This document shows positions 28,536-38,929 of a DNA stretch of 64,000 nt, piece after piece; the stretch's first letter is position 1; each line of letters starts with the position of its first letter. The translations under genes and the position numbers were made by a program. The notes beneath the pieces are model-generated. The model was not told where the DNA came from. It did not search any database and worked only from the letters and a program-made list of their open reading frames with translations. Source of the DNA: Amoebidium appalachense (Eukaryota; Ichthyosporea); the NCBI GenBank assembly GCA_963693365.1, contig CAVNZM010000017.1, positions 2,170,001 to 2,234,000 of the forward strand, written 5' to 3'.

Positions 28536-30125
28536 TTAGCCCAAGGGAAGGTATAGGAACTCGTGGACCCAGGAGGGGAAGGGGCAGGGCTCCGGTTGCA
28601 GGGAAGGTCGGAGTCGTCGGGCCCGGGGAAGTTGGTTACGAGAAATGGCATCGGCCAGATGGTTGAGGGGTCCTGGTAGGTAGGATGCCTGTAACGTAAA
28701 TTGGTATTGCATTTCCATGCGGGTGATGAACCGAATAAGTTTGGCCATCACGGGGTGGGGGGAAGACCGGGAGTGCAGGTCAGACACAGCACCCGTGTTG
28801 TCGCATAAAATACGGACATGGTGGGTGGACCAGGAGGGGGCCCAGAGGGCCACGGCGGCTGCGATGGCCAGGAGTTCGATGACGGAAGAACCGAGTTTAC
28901 CCTCATGAGCATAGAGGGCTTGGGTGGAGGGGGACCAGGGCATGAAGAACCATTGGTCGAGCCAGTGGCCTCCTAGACCCACCGATCCGGCAGCATCAGT
29001 GGCCAGGGTGGTGTATGTGGGGGGTGTGATGAGGTGCACCCCATTCCATGATGTGAGGAACTGGTGCCATTCGGCTATGTCGGCCCGGGCGGCAGCAGTC
29101 AGTCGTATGTGGTGGTGGCCGGCAAGGTGTGGGTGGGTCCGGAGAAGGGCCCATAGGCGCTGGGAGAAGGCCCTCCCGGGGGGAACCAGCTGGGCACACC
29201 AGGTGAGTTTGCCGAGGAGGGACTGGAGGTCCCGAATGGTGATGGTGGGCTTTGGGTGGGAAGTGAGGTCGAGTAGGTCCGAGAGCTTGGAAGCCGGGAT
29301 TCGTGCCTCCATGGTGATGGAGTCGAATTCGATACCGATGAAGACGACACGGGTAGCCGGGCCCTGCATCTTGTCTTCGGAGATGGCAATGTGCAGCTCT
29401 CGGCAGAGTTGAAGGAAGGTGGATAGGTGACGTTGGCACTGCTCTTGGGTGGGGGCGACTATAATCCAGTCGTCTACGTAGTGGCGGATGAGGGTAATAC
29501 CGTGCTGGTGTGCCAGCCACTGTAGGGTGGCCGCGATCCGTTCCCAGATGGCTGGGCTAGATTTCAGGCCGAAGGGCAGTCTGGTTTCAACGTAAAAATG
29601 CCCTTGCCATTTGAATGCCATTAAGTGGTGGTCTTCCGGTCGGATGGGCATGTGCCGGAAGGCAGCCTGCACATCTGCCACGGCCATGTAGCAGCCGGGG
29701 CCTGCGTCGAGAATGAGTTGGGTGACATCCCGGGCGCGAATGTACTGAAGTTCGTCGGGGTAGGTGATGCTGTCATTGACACTGCTACCCCGGGGCCAGG
29801 AGAGGTGGTGGATTCGACGGTACTTGGGGGGGTTCCCTTTCTTGGTAACGGCGCCGATGGGGGGAGGAACGGTGGACCGGAAATTCGTCAAAGAATTGGG
29901 CCGGGGAGAGGGGGCCGCGCAGGTGGCCGAGGGCGACTTCTTTGGCAATATCCACCGTGATAGCGGCAGCTGCCTCCGGGGTGGTGGGTAGGTTGGGGCC
30001 CACCCGAGAGGTGGAGGGGCCGCGATAGCCGATGTCGACGCCGAATTCGACATCGTGGAGGAGTTGTGCGGCGAATGGTTGGTCCGGGTAGGAAGCCAGC
30101 AGTTCCCGGAGGCGGGAGGTGTCAA
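28536..30125 (-). pseudogene. reverse transcriptase-RNase H of the Ngaro-like element, one frameshift
   Basis: The RT has PPKYRRIHHLSWP, GCYMAVADVQAAFRHMPI (first catalytic Asp), RLPFGLKSSPAIWERI and RHYVDDWIIV (YVDD box). RNase H follows with LATDAAGSVGLGG, SSVIELLAIAAAVALW and ILCDNTGAVSDLH, ending SRNQLPRARR and a stop. The N-terminal part of the natural protein (LRELLASYPDQPFAAQLL to DIAKEVALGHLRGPLSPAQF) is read in another frame down to about 29880, where a one-base slip near aatttccgg restores the RT frame. This enzyme copies element RNA into DNA. Confidence 0.9.
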
Positions 30126-30225
30126 TGTGGTGCTGGGGCAGCGGGCGGGCCTCCGGGTCTGCCGTGAGCCTCGGGGGAAGGGGTGGTTAGCAAGGGTGGT
30201 GTACCCTTGGGGAGATCCCGGCAGG

Positions 30226-30230
<5 letters not shown>

Positions 30231-30268
<38 letters not shown>
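30231..30268. repeat. G homopolymer inside the Ngaro-like element
   Basis: An uninterrupted G run of about 38 bases between the Gag-like and Pol regions. A recent element carrying such a tract shows that these runs arise or expand quickly here. Confidence 0.9.
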
Positions 30269-30273
<5 letters not shown>

Positions 30274-30668
30274 CAGGGCCCCGGGGGTTAAACTAGGGCA
30301 GCTGGGCCCAAGTGAGGGTTGGCAGGGAGGGCAGCGGGGCCCTGTGCAGGGGAATGTGCCCGAGCACGCGGGGGTGTGGGCGGACACAGAGGTAGAAGAA
30401 GGGGGGGGGGAGGGAGTGCTAGGTGAGTGTAAGGGGGGGGGGGGGAGGCTCGTGGGATGGGGGGGGAGTAAAATTATGTGCAGTGGCCAGAATAAACGTC
30501 TTTGTGTAGGGACATTTATTCTTGACGCGCGCGGGCGCCGTAGTTGGCCTGCGAAATTTTGTACTCAGCCCTATTGGCCCGTTCTCCCGAGCTCCGTTTC
30601 CCTGTACTCGTGTGTCCTAGCTCCTAACCCCTATGTTCTAGAGCTGTGTGTGTGGGTGTGCGCGTAGA

Positions 30669-31632
30669 CTAGGCATTGTGCTTGCAGTCTTTGCGGGGGT
30701 GTGTGCCAGAGCAGAGCGGGCACACGTGGGAGAAGGGGCAGGGCTGCTTAGCGCAGGACCGACCGTTAATGTGGAAATTCCTGCAGTGCGTCGCGGGTAG
30801 ATCCACGGGTCGGGCCGGTTTTGCCGGGCCGGGTTGCGGGCCAGGGCGGTTAGGGGTTTGACCCCCGCCGGGCTTGTGGGGCGGCTTAAAGCCGTCAAGA
30901 CCACAGCCGGGCTTGGGGTACATGGGGCAGGCCGCGCTGGGGTGGTCGGGGGAAGCCACAGCGCTGACATGCGTCCGGGATGAGCAGAGTGGGTGGCAGG
31001 AGGAGATCCTGGTGGAGTTGGGCGAGCAGGTTGGGACACTCGATCGGAGCCCGACCCTGCTGGTGGGCAACGGTGCGGGCGTATACGTCATAGTTGTGGA
31101 TCTGGGCCCACGGGTATCGGGTGCTGAGGCGAGTGATGTGCTGAGTCCAAAGTACGTCTTTGTCCGTGGGGAGGCCGAGGTGGTGCTTGGCGGCCATGTA
31201 ATGGGTCCAAGCTTGGATCCAAATGACGAGTGAACGCAGGGGAACGGGTTTGTCTTGGCGAAAAGTCTCGATGCTGCCGTCGTCGGCCATGCGCAGATGC
31301 TGACCTTTCTTGGATGGGGCCAGGAGGGCGGCGGGGGTGAACTTATACAGGTCGACGAAACGATTGGCGCGCAAATCTGCCAGCACATCCGCGGGGGGAA
31401 GCGGGAGCGTGCCCGGCTGAATGTCGCCAGTGTTCTCACCTGTGATGGGGGGCGCGGGCAGGGCAGGTAGGTCTAGGTCAGGGCCGAGATGCAGCCCCGG
31501 GGAAACCTCCCCGGGTGTGGAGGGCGCGGCGGGGGGCGCGGGAGGGTCGCGGTTGGTGAGAGCAGCCAGGACGCCAGCCATCTGGGTGCTGATGGCGGTG
31601 AGGGCGGCCAGGACGGCGTCTTGAGAAGTCAT
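30669..31632 (-). pseudogene. Gag-like protein of the Ngaro-like element, zinc-knuckle frameshift
   Basis: Starts MTSQDAVLAALTAISTQMAG, with a middle domain (LADLRANRFVDLYKFTPAAL, RSLVIWIQAWTHYMAAKHH). At DACQRCGFP the frame must slip by one base to give DHPSAACP, which completes a C-x2-C-x4-H-x4-C zinc knuckle. The rest runs to a Cys/His-rich C-terminus (CPFSHVCPLCSGTHPRKDC). The slip falls in a run of five G at 30948-30952 (plus strand). Either the copy is mutated or one base is wrong in the assembly. Its start overlaps the preceding frame by ATGA. Confidence 0.8.
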
Positions 31633-31850
31633 CCGAGAGTCTGCGGGGACGGCGGGGCCTGAGGGGGGACTTCAGGAGTGGAGGGGAGAGTAGCCGGCGG
31701 GTCCGGGTCCGTGGTGGTATGGGCCGCTGGAGGCGCGTCAGTGTCCGCGGGAGCGTTGGTCAGCCTGTGCCACCGGAGGTCGCTGCGGGTCAGGCGCTTA
31801 GGTGCCGCGGCAGGGGCGGCTGCTGAGGCCTGGCGCTTTTTCGGCGGCAT
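31629..31850 (-). CDS. short basic N-terminal ORF of the Ngaro-like element
   Basis: 73 codons beginning MPPKKRQASAAAPAAAPKR, rich in Ala, Pro and basic residues, placed between A1 and the Gag-like frame. Its stop overlaps the next start as ATGA (31632-31629), suggesting coupled translation or a former fusion. The function is unknown. Confidence 0.55.
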   Translation of the reverse strand: MPPKKRQASAAAPAAAPKRLTRSDLRWHRLTNAPADTDAPPAAHTTTDPDPPATLPSTPEVPPQAPPSPQTLG

Positions 31851-31880
31851 GCTGACCGGCGTAGGGAAAGATAGGGAGAA

Positions 31881-32231
31881 TGAAAAGGAATATATAGCTG
31901 TAAGGCTGTGGATGCTAAACACAGAAGATGTGTTTGTAGCTTGCTGATCTGCTAAAAACTGTCATGCTTATATACCTAAGCCTACCGATCTGAGCCAATC
32001 AAAAATCGATCTAGTGATATGTGAAATCTGATCCGAGCCAATCATAACTCGGTCTAGTGATCTGTGGTATCTGATGTTTTGACTGGCTAATAGGTGCCCC
32101 GTGTGCGGGCAGCCAACCGCTAACTGCTAAAACACGAAATGAAGCCTACATGGTTATGTTGGTATCGAACACCCATCCTACGTGTTTACCCAGAAAAATA
32201 TTTATGTCAATAATTTCCACAAATAAAACCT
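31881..32231 (-). repeat. 5' terminal repeat A1 of the Ngaro-like element
   Basis: Differs from A2 (26978-27327) by about five bases, including an extra C in gtgccccgtg and gttggtat against gtttttat. Confidence 0.9.
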
Positions 32232-33796
32232 GCGGCAGTGCCAAGCAGCGCTAACTAATAATAATAGCTGCCATTGCTATTCACAGCCTTCACTGTCACC
32301 GTGACTCCAGCTTATGACTCACGGATACACACGTTTAACGTGCACCTCACCTGAGAGTGTTGTCTGTGCGCATGCCGAGGTTGTGCCACACAGCCCAGCA
32401 GCCACCAAAGCAGCCGCCCACAGAAATTTCCCCATGGCTACAGCTTCAAGCGGCACCGCAGACAAAATCTACACAGCCAGAGCCTGGGGGGCGAGGCCGC
32501 CCTTTAGCTTATTAGGCTGTCACACGCGTTGTGACAGGCCTGAGTGACTCAGCCCTGGTACCGACTGGAGAGATATATGCGACGGTATTATTAAACTCAA
32601 GAACCCGTGCTATTAGTCTAATAGATGTGAGCACGAATTTGATCGATTTGTGGGGACCCCACTGACTACTGCAAGTTCAGTGTGCAAGGCAGCGGCACCG
32701 TGATGCTCATGTTATTCTGTGTGGCGCTACGTTATGTTATTCTCATGCGCATGCACACTTGTATGTAAAGTTCGACACACCCAACTCACACCATGCCTAC
32801 CGTTTTACACATATTTCTTTCATGTTTCAGGGTCTGACAGCACGAGTCTAGGTTTACAATCTATGGCATTTATAGTTCTCGGAGAAAACAAAGAAAAAGG
32901 GGGGAAATAAATATATATAAATCATTTTTCTCTCACCGGTACTCTGCAGCTGCATGTTGGAATCCCCGGATTCCCCGGGGCAACGGAATGCGCAAAAAAT
33001 GCTAACTATTCCAACCCAACAGGGTGTGCTAGGAATAATAATAACCCGGTTTCTTATTTTCCGTATTGGCCAAAAAGTTTTTGGGATAAACCCCACCGAT
33101 CCATCGTCAATTACAACTCAAAAGAACATCCCTGCCATTAAGAAAAAAAATAAACTGGCACTTCTCACTGTCCAGCAAGTTGCAGTATACACATGCCATC
33201 ATTCATGATCATGGTATCCGATATAGCGCTTTCGGTTTTCACGTTTTCCCGTCCCCGGGGAAATAGAGAAGATTCCTAGAGAGATCTCGTCTTACCCAAT
33301 CAAATTTACAGATAACTAAAAATAGATCCCCCATCCCAAATGTATCCATCTTTGTCTCGAACAAAAGGGCAACGTTAACTCTGAACCATTGAAATTAGAA
33401 GAAGAAACAACTAAGGTAGCTTCTTGGCCAAGTCCAGTTTTTGGTCATGAGGAAATAAGGGCCATATATAATACTGTAATTGGTATCAAGACGACATCCT
33501 TCCGCCCGGGCAGGGTCGGGTATCCCCCACGGATCCGGATTCCGCAACATGGCATTCCGCAATCGCGCGGCAGGCGCTGCGCAGCCGGATGCGGCTACTT
33601 CAGCAGGGCCGGGTATGTATGTACAAAGAGAATCATGCCAATTTCTATTTCCGCCTACATTATAAGACACACCAGCTATTGTATTAACACCGGTAAGCTT
33701 ATATGTACATACATTAGTCGTGATATAATCAAGGTCCCATTATCCACCTGTACGACGTGTATGTACCCTCACAACTATAGCTAAAAGCTATATATT
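32232..33796. other. intergenic, no gene recognised
   Basis: Complex, moderately AT-rich sequence with no long or family-like frame and no large repeat. Confidence 0.6.
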
Positions 33797-34069
33797 TTGG
33801 GGGTTTACGCTGTTTACTCGAGGCAAAGAGAACCAGTCTCAGGTATGGGGGGGGGGGGTTTTGCTCGGAATATCCCCTCAGCGGTATATCATGATCACGT
33901 ACATAGATGTCGGGTGGTGACTATATATCAGGGTTTACTTTCTCTACGAGACACCATAAAGACTACAAGGAGAAATCAATTAGTTGGGGTTCCCCGTTTT
34001 ATTTTTATTTTTTTATTTTTTATTTTTTATTTTTTATTTTTTATTTTTTATTTTTTATTTTTTATTTTT

Positions 34070-34109
<40 letters not shown>

Positions 34110-34141
34110 GGGCTCCCCTCGGGACACTCGGTATCAGCTGG
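33797..34141 (-). repeat. repeat block shared in inverted orientation with 63101-63372
   Basis: The minus-strand reading starts ccagctgataccgagtgtcc, continues through an A-rich tract, then cggggaaccccaactaatt to about gtaaacccccaa. The other copy is nearly identical outside the tract. Here the tract is (ATTTTTT)n on the plus strand (about 33998-34075) plus a T run; there it is a pure A run. It lies directly at the 3' end of the LINE and may be its 3' UTR or a separate short element. Confidence 0.8.
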
Positions 34142-34192
<51 letters not shown>

Positions 34193-34213
34193 GTGTGTGT
34201 GTGTGCGCGTGCG

Positions 34214-36086
34214 CTATAATTTTGTAGTGATGTGTTTCTCAAGCCAATCAATACATCTAATAAACAGGTCGTAGTTACGCGTGTTTAGTATAAAATCAAG
34301 GATGTTGTAATTTACAGGTAGGCTATCTTTCTGGGTGTCTGTTGTGAATGTGACGTGTGTGTGTTGCGGTATTATGTGGTCTATCAAACTACATTTGGCG
34401 ATACATGACCGGTTAAACTGGTGTGTGTGTGTGTTGTTTGGGCATGCAAATGATGCCACCTTATACTTATTTAGTAGATCTCCACTGTATAGCACGTGTA
34501 CAGTAAAAGCGTGGTAATTGATCAATAATACCATCAGCTAGAGAAAGACCAGTTCTACAGGAAGGTAATATGTATTTAGGTGTTATACACTTGCGAGTGC
34601 CATATTTGGCAATATGGTTGAGGCGGTCAGTATATATAAAACGAGACATAAGGCTTAGTTTTTCAAGGTGTATGCTTTCATCGGGTCTAGTGTCGTGTGG
34701 TATCTTTTTCCATTTGTTATATTGCGTGATTATCTTGTGATTGTGTACATGTTTAATAAGTAAGTGGCAGTCCAAAGTCACACACACACTATTGCGGGGT
34801 TTATTTGTATTTGTGCCCAGGGGAGAAGGGGAGAGAGAGGGGAGGAAAGAGGGGAGAGGTGAGGAGGGGACAGGTCGGATAGAGAAGAGAGGGTGGGAGG
34901 GCAAATACTTCTTTAAGCGGCTTATGTGCTTATTGAATTTCAGCGCGAGATAGGATACTCTAGCAGCTATTGGGACCAGACCATATATCGAGAGCGTTAC
35001 AGGCCCAGGTTTACAACAGTTGTTAGATAGAAAGGAGGCAACTTCTGCTTCAAGGAAATTTGCCAGGGGTTTAAGCGCTCTAGTTCTCTCTTTCTTGATC
35101 CAAGCGGCGAGAAGGGGTAAACCATATTCACATGCCGGGAAGACAAAAGTGCGAATAAATGTAAGTCTAATAGAAGGATGGAGGGGTGTGTCTTTAAAAA
35201 TATTCGCCGTCGGCGAGAAGAAAGCTAACCGCTTACGAGCCAACTCTACCCTCTTTTCGACCATATGGGGAAACATAACACCAACAGAATCAACCGGAAC
35301 ACCAAGATATTTGTATTCTGGAACTATAGGTACAGGTTTAGATGATAATGTAAATGTGTGTAAATTGTTAGCTATATCAGGTACAAGAACACCACATTTG
35401 TCTATGTTAAGGATCATAAGGTTTGCCTTACACCACTCTGACACTACATCGAACAATCTTTGCAGGCGTCTAGGGGTACGGGCAAGGAGGGACAGATCAT
35501 CAGCATAGAGAAGTGCAGGCGGAAAGTTATTAATAGGGTCATCGTTTTCGGCGTAAATCTTGACAGCCAAATCATCTATAAATAGGTTAAACAAAAAGGG
35601 GCTAAGCAATGAACCCTGCAAGAGACCTCTAGTACGAGCAAAACCATATGAAAGATGCCCATTAACCACAGCTCTACCATAGGTTTGAGACAAGAGTGCT
35701 TCTAACAGAACACCAATGCAGTGTGGTACACCCCGTGCAGCAAGCTTTTCCCATAGGAGACCAGGGGAGACAGAATCGTAAGCAGTTTTCCAATCAATAA
35801 AGCCAACATATTGTGCACCAACTTGCATAGAATCGTGCAGTGCCATTATTTGAACATAACATGAATTGTTTTTACGAAAAGCGGATTGGCATGGGTGTAT
35901 GTGAAGAATAGATTGAAACCTAGGGTGATGTGCAAATAACCTAAGTAAGCAAGCTTCAAAGAATCTACGAACAACCTGGGTTAGTGTAATGGGGCGAAAG
36001 GATGATATGGGGCCCTCAGAGTCCTTCTTAACTATGGGGATCACTAAGGTATCTAACCAAGATCGGATGACGGGACATGTCCACAT
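34214..36086 (-). pseudogene. LINE-A reverse transcriptase and C-terminal domain, frameshifted
   Basis: RT motifs in order: ISSFRPITLTQVVRRFFEA, QSAFRKNNSCYVQIMAL, YVGFIDWKTAYDSVSPGLLW (first Asp), RGLLQGSLLSPFLFNLFIDD, ALLYADDLSLLA (YADD catalytic box), CGVLVPD and YKYLGVPVDSVG. The thumb and C-terminal region runs to 34467. A second frame overlapping it from 34534 supplies the likely true C-terminus, with ASFACPNNTHTHQFNRSC and DLFIRCIDWLEKH, ending at 34214. RNA-templated DNA synthesis at the nick is the family role. Confidence 0.9.
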
Positions 36087-36111
36087 TTAACACACCAAGA
36101 AAAGAGAGAGC

Positions 36112-37424
36112 TTACATGATAGTAAGATCAGGTTTAATAGCACGATCACTTTCCTTTTGTGGGTAGGAGGGAACAAGGATTTTAAGAAACCCAGCAGGGA
36201 GTCCATCAGGTCCACAAGACTTACTAGAGCTATAACTAGATATCACAGACCATATGGCATCGGGACTGAAAAAGGGGAGGATCGATTCTATGGGGATAGA
36301 TGGGTCTACAGGCCACACAATAGGTTTCTGAGCGGGGGTCCTATCTTTAAACAGTTCCGAGAAATACTTATCAGAGTCTATGAGGGGGTCTCCAGTGGTA
36401 TCACCAATAATACGAGCAGGGGGGCCAAATCGATTCATACTAGCAAGCCGGCGCAAGCTTTCCTTTTGAGACAGGGGTTCACCTAGTCTAGCGGGAGTGG
36501 TGTTTGGTAACAAGAGAGCATCGGGATATTCCTTCCTACCACCGCCAGCATAATCACCGAGATCTATCAAATCATCAACAATAAAGTTAGTGCATGTATC
36601 TAGTACGAGATGTGAATCTGGCCTGGCTTGTGCAGATTCTAATAGGCGCATATATATAGGGTGTTTCGTAGCATAGCATACACATACATCAACTCTACCC
36701 CACTGTGACTTAAGCTGGGATAGACGGAGGCGAAAGGTGGGAGGAGGAGGGGGGAGCAGATCAAGGGAGATCTTAGGTAGGAAAAGGATAGGAGAGTGGT
36801 CAGATGACCTAGAGAGGTTAGGAGGGAGAGAGAGTTTTGACATGGTTGATGGCCAAAAGGCCACTCCCCAGTCGGTGTTGTGGGCATGGGATATTTGAGG
36901 GAACCGCAAAGTGTGACTTTGGACATACCTTGCTAAAGAGATAGCACGCTCCGGGGGCTTAGATGGGTACCCGACACTCACTTGCAGTGTGTCTGTGTGG
37001 TGGAGTCGCGTGTTAAAATCACCTAAAATAACAGTGGACATTGGTAACTGTGACAACTCGTGAGTCAATTCGACAACCGACATAGAGATGGTGGGTAATA
37101 TACAAAAGTAAAAACATTAGAAAGAAACTCTATAGAAACCGAGAATTCCGTTTTTGCTACCGGTTTGCACTTCACTCTCACGTGTGGTGCGGCAAGTACA
37201 ATAATGCCTCGGTTTTTCGCGTAACCGGGGTGTGTGGATGTGTCGACCAATGTAGAGTTGAATTTGTGGTGGTTTTTGAACTGTGTTTCGCAAATCACTG
37301 TAAACGTGTGGTTGTTTGTCTGTTGTTGTATGTAGCTGATTTTATCGTCGAGTGTCCCGGGGGGGAGGCCCTTTTGGGGGCCCAGTGTCCGAGCATTCCA
37401 GAAGAAGAAGGATAAATTAGGCAT
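36112..37424 (-). pseudogene. LINE-A APE-type endonuclease domain of ORF2
   Basis: Starts MPNLSFFFWNARTLG (Asn of the active site) and VICETQFKNHH (Glu). It then passes in another frame to STVILGDFNTRLHHTD (GDFN, catalytic Asp/Asn) and LSRSSDHSPILFL (SDH box). A linker precedes the RT (CGPDGLPAGFLKILVPS) and meets a stop at 36112. Frame changes near 37070 and 36100 break the protein. This domain nicks target DNA in APE-LINEs. Confidence 0.85.
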
Positions 37425-38601
37425 CGGTTTGGTCCGACACCTGTGGGGTTGGTTCCCACTTGTCGCTTACGGGGTCGTATGCACGACCTTCCGCCAGCGC
37501 GAACAGTTCGCAGAAGAGCTCGATTTCCATCTCGCATCGGCGTTTGCGCTCGAGCAGTTTCTCACCAGAAAACATTGGTTCCTTCGTGTCCGTGTCTATC
37601 ACGCTCGTAGCATCGTTTTCCAACTTTGCGAGGAACTCTTTTGCCTTGCTGATGCGTACACGACAACGTGTGGCGCACGCATTCTTAGCAGACACTTTAC
37701 GTTCTTTGTCTGCTTTCTGAATGTTTTCCGGCGGGCATGGGTCGTAGCTTGGGAGGTGGGTGAAGAAGCTTCCACACCCCTTTGTCGCGTCACGGATGAA
37801 CGCACGGTTATAGTCGCCCCGTACTGCTACTTCCAGCACATCGTATCCAATGAAGGACAGACAAAGGATGCGAGAGCACCGGAAGCCGAGAGCCTTGAAG
37901 ATGGACCACATGGCCCTGTGTGGGCGTCTGCCGTGCTTGACTTTGAAATACACCCTCTCGTATTTGGGTGGGATGTTGATGCTACCGTTTGCTTGGGTGT
38001 TCCCCTTAGCCGGCGGTTTGGGAGGGGAGTTGCGGCGGTACTCGTTGCCTGCAAGAATGCTGGCATATGTTTCCTTGGCAATTTGGCGGAGCTCGGGTGT
38101 TTTACGAGAGTTCGCATATTCTAGGAACTCTGCCGGGAGCTGTGCTTCCGGTCCTGTGTTGTTTTGTGTTGGGGTGGAAATGTCTCCGTCGCGAGATGTT
38201 TGCTCATGAGTTTTGGGGTTTTGCGATCCACTAATGTTTAGCTGGGCTGTGAGTGAATCAATGGTGAGCTTGAGTTGGGTATTTTCTGTTTGGAGTTTTT
38301 CTATCATGTTCTTGAGTGGTAACAGCTCATTTAGCTGTTTCTTAACGAGGGCAAGTTCTGCCAGTACTGTATCAACCGAAAGTTTCGGCATGGTTGTTAT
38401 TGTGTTTCTACGGAGTGGTGTGGTGTTATTCTGAATGGGTAGTGTATTGTAAATAGGTGTTGCGCTTAGTCTAAGGCGATGTTTTTCTGGTTGTGCATCT
38501 GTGGTAGGTGTATCTGCTGGACGTTTTAATGGTCGCACATGTGTGATGGGTGTAGATGGAACTTTGAAAGAGGTTCTGAAACGATTATAGGCATGTGCCA
38601 T
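37417..38601 (-). CDS. LINE-A ORF1, coiled-coil RNA-binding-type protein
   Basis: 395 intact-looking codons. Basic N-terminus, then a leucine-rich coiled coil (VDTVLAELALVKKQLNELLP, TENTQLKLTIDSLTAQLN), a low-complexity linker (TPTQNNTGPEAQLP), then a folded C-terminal part (YERVYFKVKHGRRPHRAMW, GYDVLEVAVRGDYNRAFI). The layout of coiled coil plus nucleic-acid-binding domain is usual for LINE ORF1 chaperones. The last 8 bases overlap the ORF2 start (37424-37417, atgcctaa), suggesting reinitiation. The 5' leader contains a ccctaaggg palindrome near 38626. Confidence 0.75.
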   Translation of the reverse strand: MAHAYNRFRTSFKVPSTPITHVRPLKRPADTPTTDAQPEKHRLRLSATPIYNTLPIQNNTTPLRRNTITTMPKLSVDTVLAELALVKKQLNELLPLKNMIEKLQTENTQLKLTIDSLTAQLNISGSQNPKTHEQTSRDGDISTPTQNNTGPEAQLPAEFLEYANSRKTPELRQIAKETYASILAGNEYRRNSPPKPPAKGNTQANGSINIPPKYERVYFKVKHGRRPHRAMWSIFKALGFRCSRILCLSFIGYDVLEVAVRGDYNRAFIRDATKGCGSFFTHLPSYDPCPPENIQKADKERKVSAKNACATRCRVRISKAKEFLAKLENDATSVIDTDTKEPMFSGEKLLERKRRCEMEIELFCELFALAEGRAYDPVSDKWEPTPQVSDQTDA

Positions 38602-38640
38602 GACATGGATGGGGGTGTTCCCCGGCCCTTAGGGCCACGG

Positions 38641-38929
38641 ATGGCCTGGTTTAGGGGTGGATGCGCGAAGGATACTATTTATTAGCAGATAATAAAAAGC
38701 GACATTTGAATCGATGTGTGCGACTGAATCGATGTGTGCGACTGAATCGATGTGTGCATATTTTGGCTTGGCATCGTATTTGCCCCGCACGCGCTGTTGA
38801 GCTACATTTTTGTGACGTCACACGGTGCCTTTGGTGCATGGTTTGTAGTTGCAGTGATTGGTCCGCTTCAGGTTATTCTTTGTTTTAAAGAAATTAAAAA
38901 AAGACTTGAACTAAAAGTTTGGCTCAAGG
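38641..38929. other. spacer between LINE-A and LINE-B copy 2
   Basis: An 18-bp tandem repeat (gaatcgatgtgtgcgact) occurs three times at 38708-38758. Otherwise unremarkable. Confidence 0.8.

Larger units (their letters stand above)
26755..32231 (-). mobile_element. Ngaro-like YR retrotransposon with split direct repeats
   Basis: In coding (minus) direction the order is A1 (32231-31881), Gag-like frames, RT-RNase H, tyrosine recombinase, B1 (27416-27324), A2 (27327-26978), 131 bases, B2 (26847-26755). The A copies are about 350 bases and differ at only about five positions; the B copies (93 bases) look identical. A1-ORFs-B1-A2-B2 is the hallmark of Ngaro/PAT-type DIRS retroelements, which integrate by recombinase through a circular intermediate and leave no target-site duplication; none is seen. 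High repeat identity implies recent insertion. Internal reading frames carry several one-base breaks and a stop. Confidence 0.9.
34142..38640 (-). mobile_element. near full-length two-ORF LINE retrotransposon (LINE-A)
   Basis: Minus-strand order: ORF1 (38601-37417), ORF2 endonuclease (37424-36112), reverse transcriptase (36086-34467) and C-terminal part (34534-34214), then a CA-rich 3' end and the A-rich block at 33797-34141. ORF2 is split by stops and frameshifts, so the copy is dead. C-terminal readings are distantly similar to the LINE-B copies at 26 and 39 kb. Confidence 0.9.

Noticed and set aside
37429-38124. Plus-strand frame of 231 codons opposite LINE ORF1
   Set aside because: It is the antisense shadow of ORF1, whose coiled-coil and reading-frame overlap with ORF2 fix the minus strand as coding.
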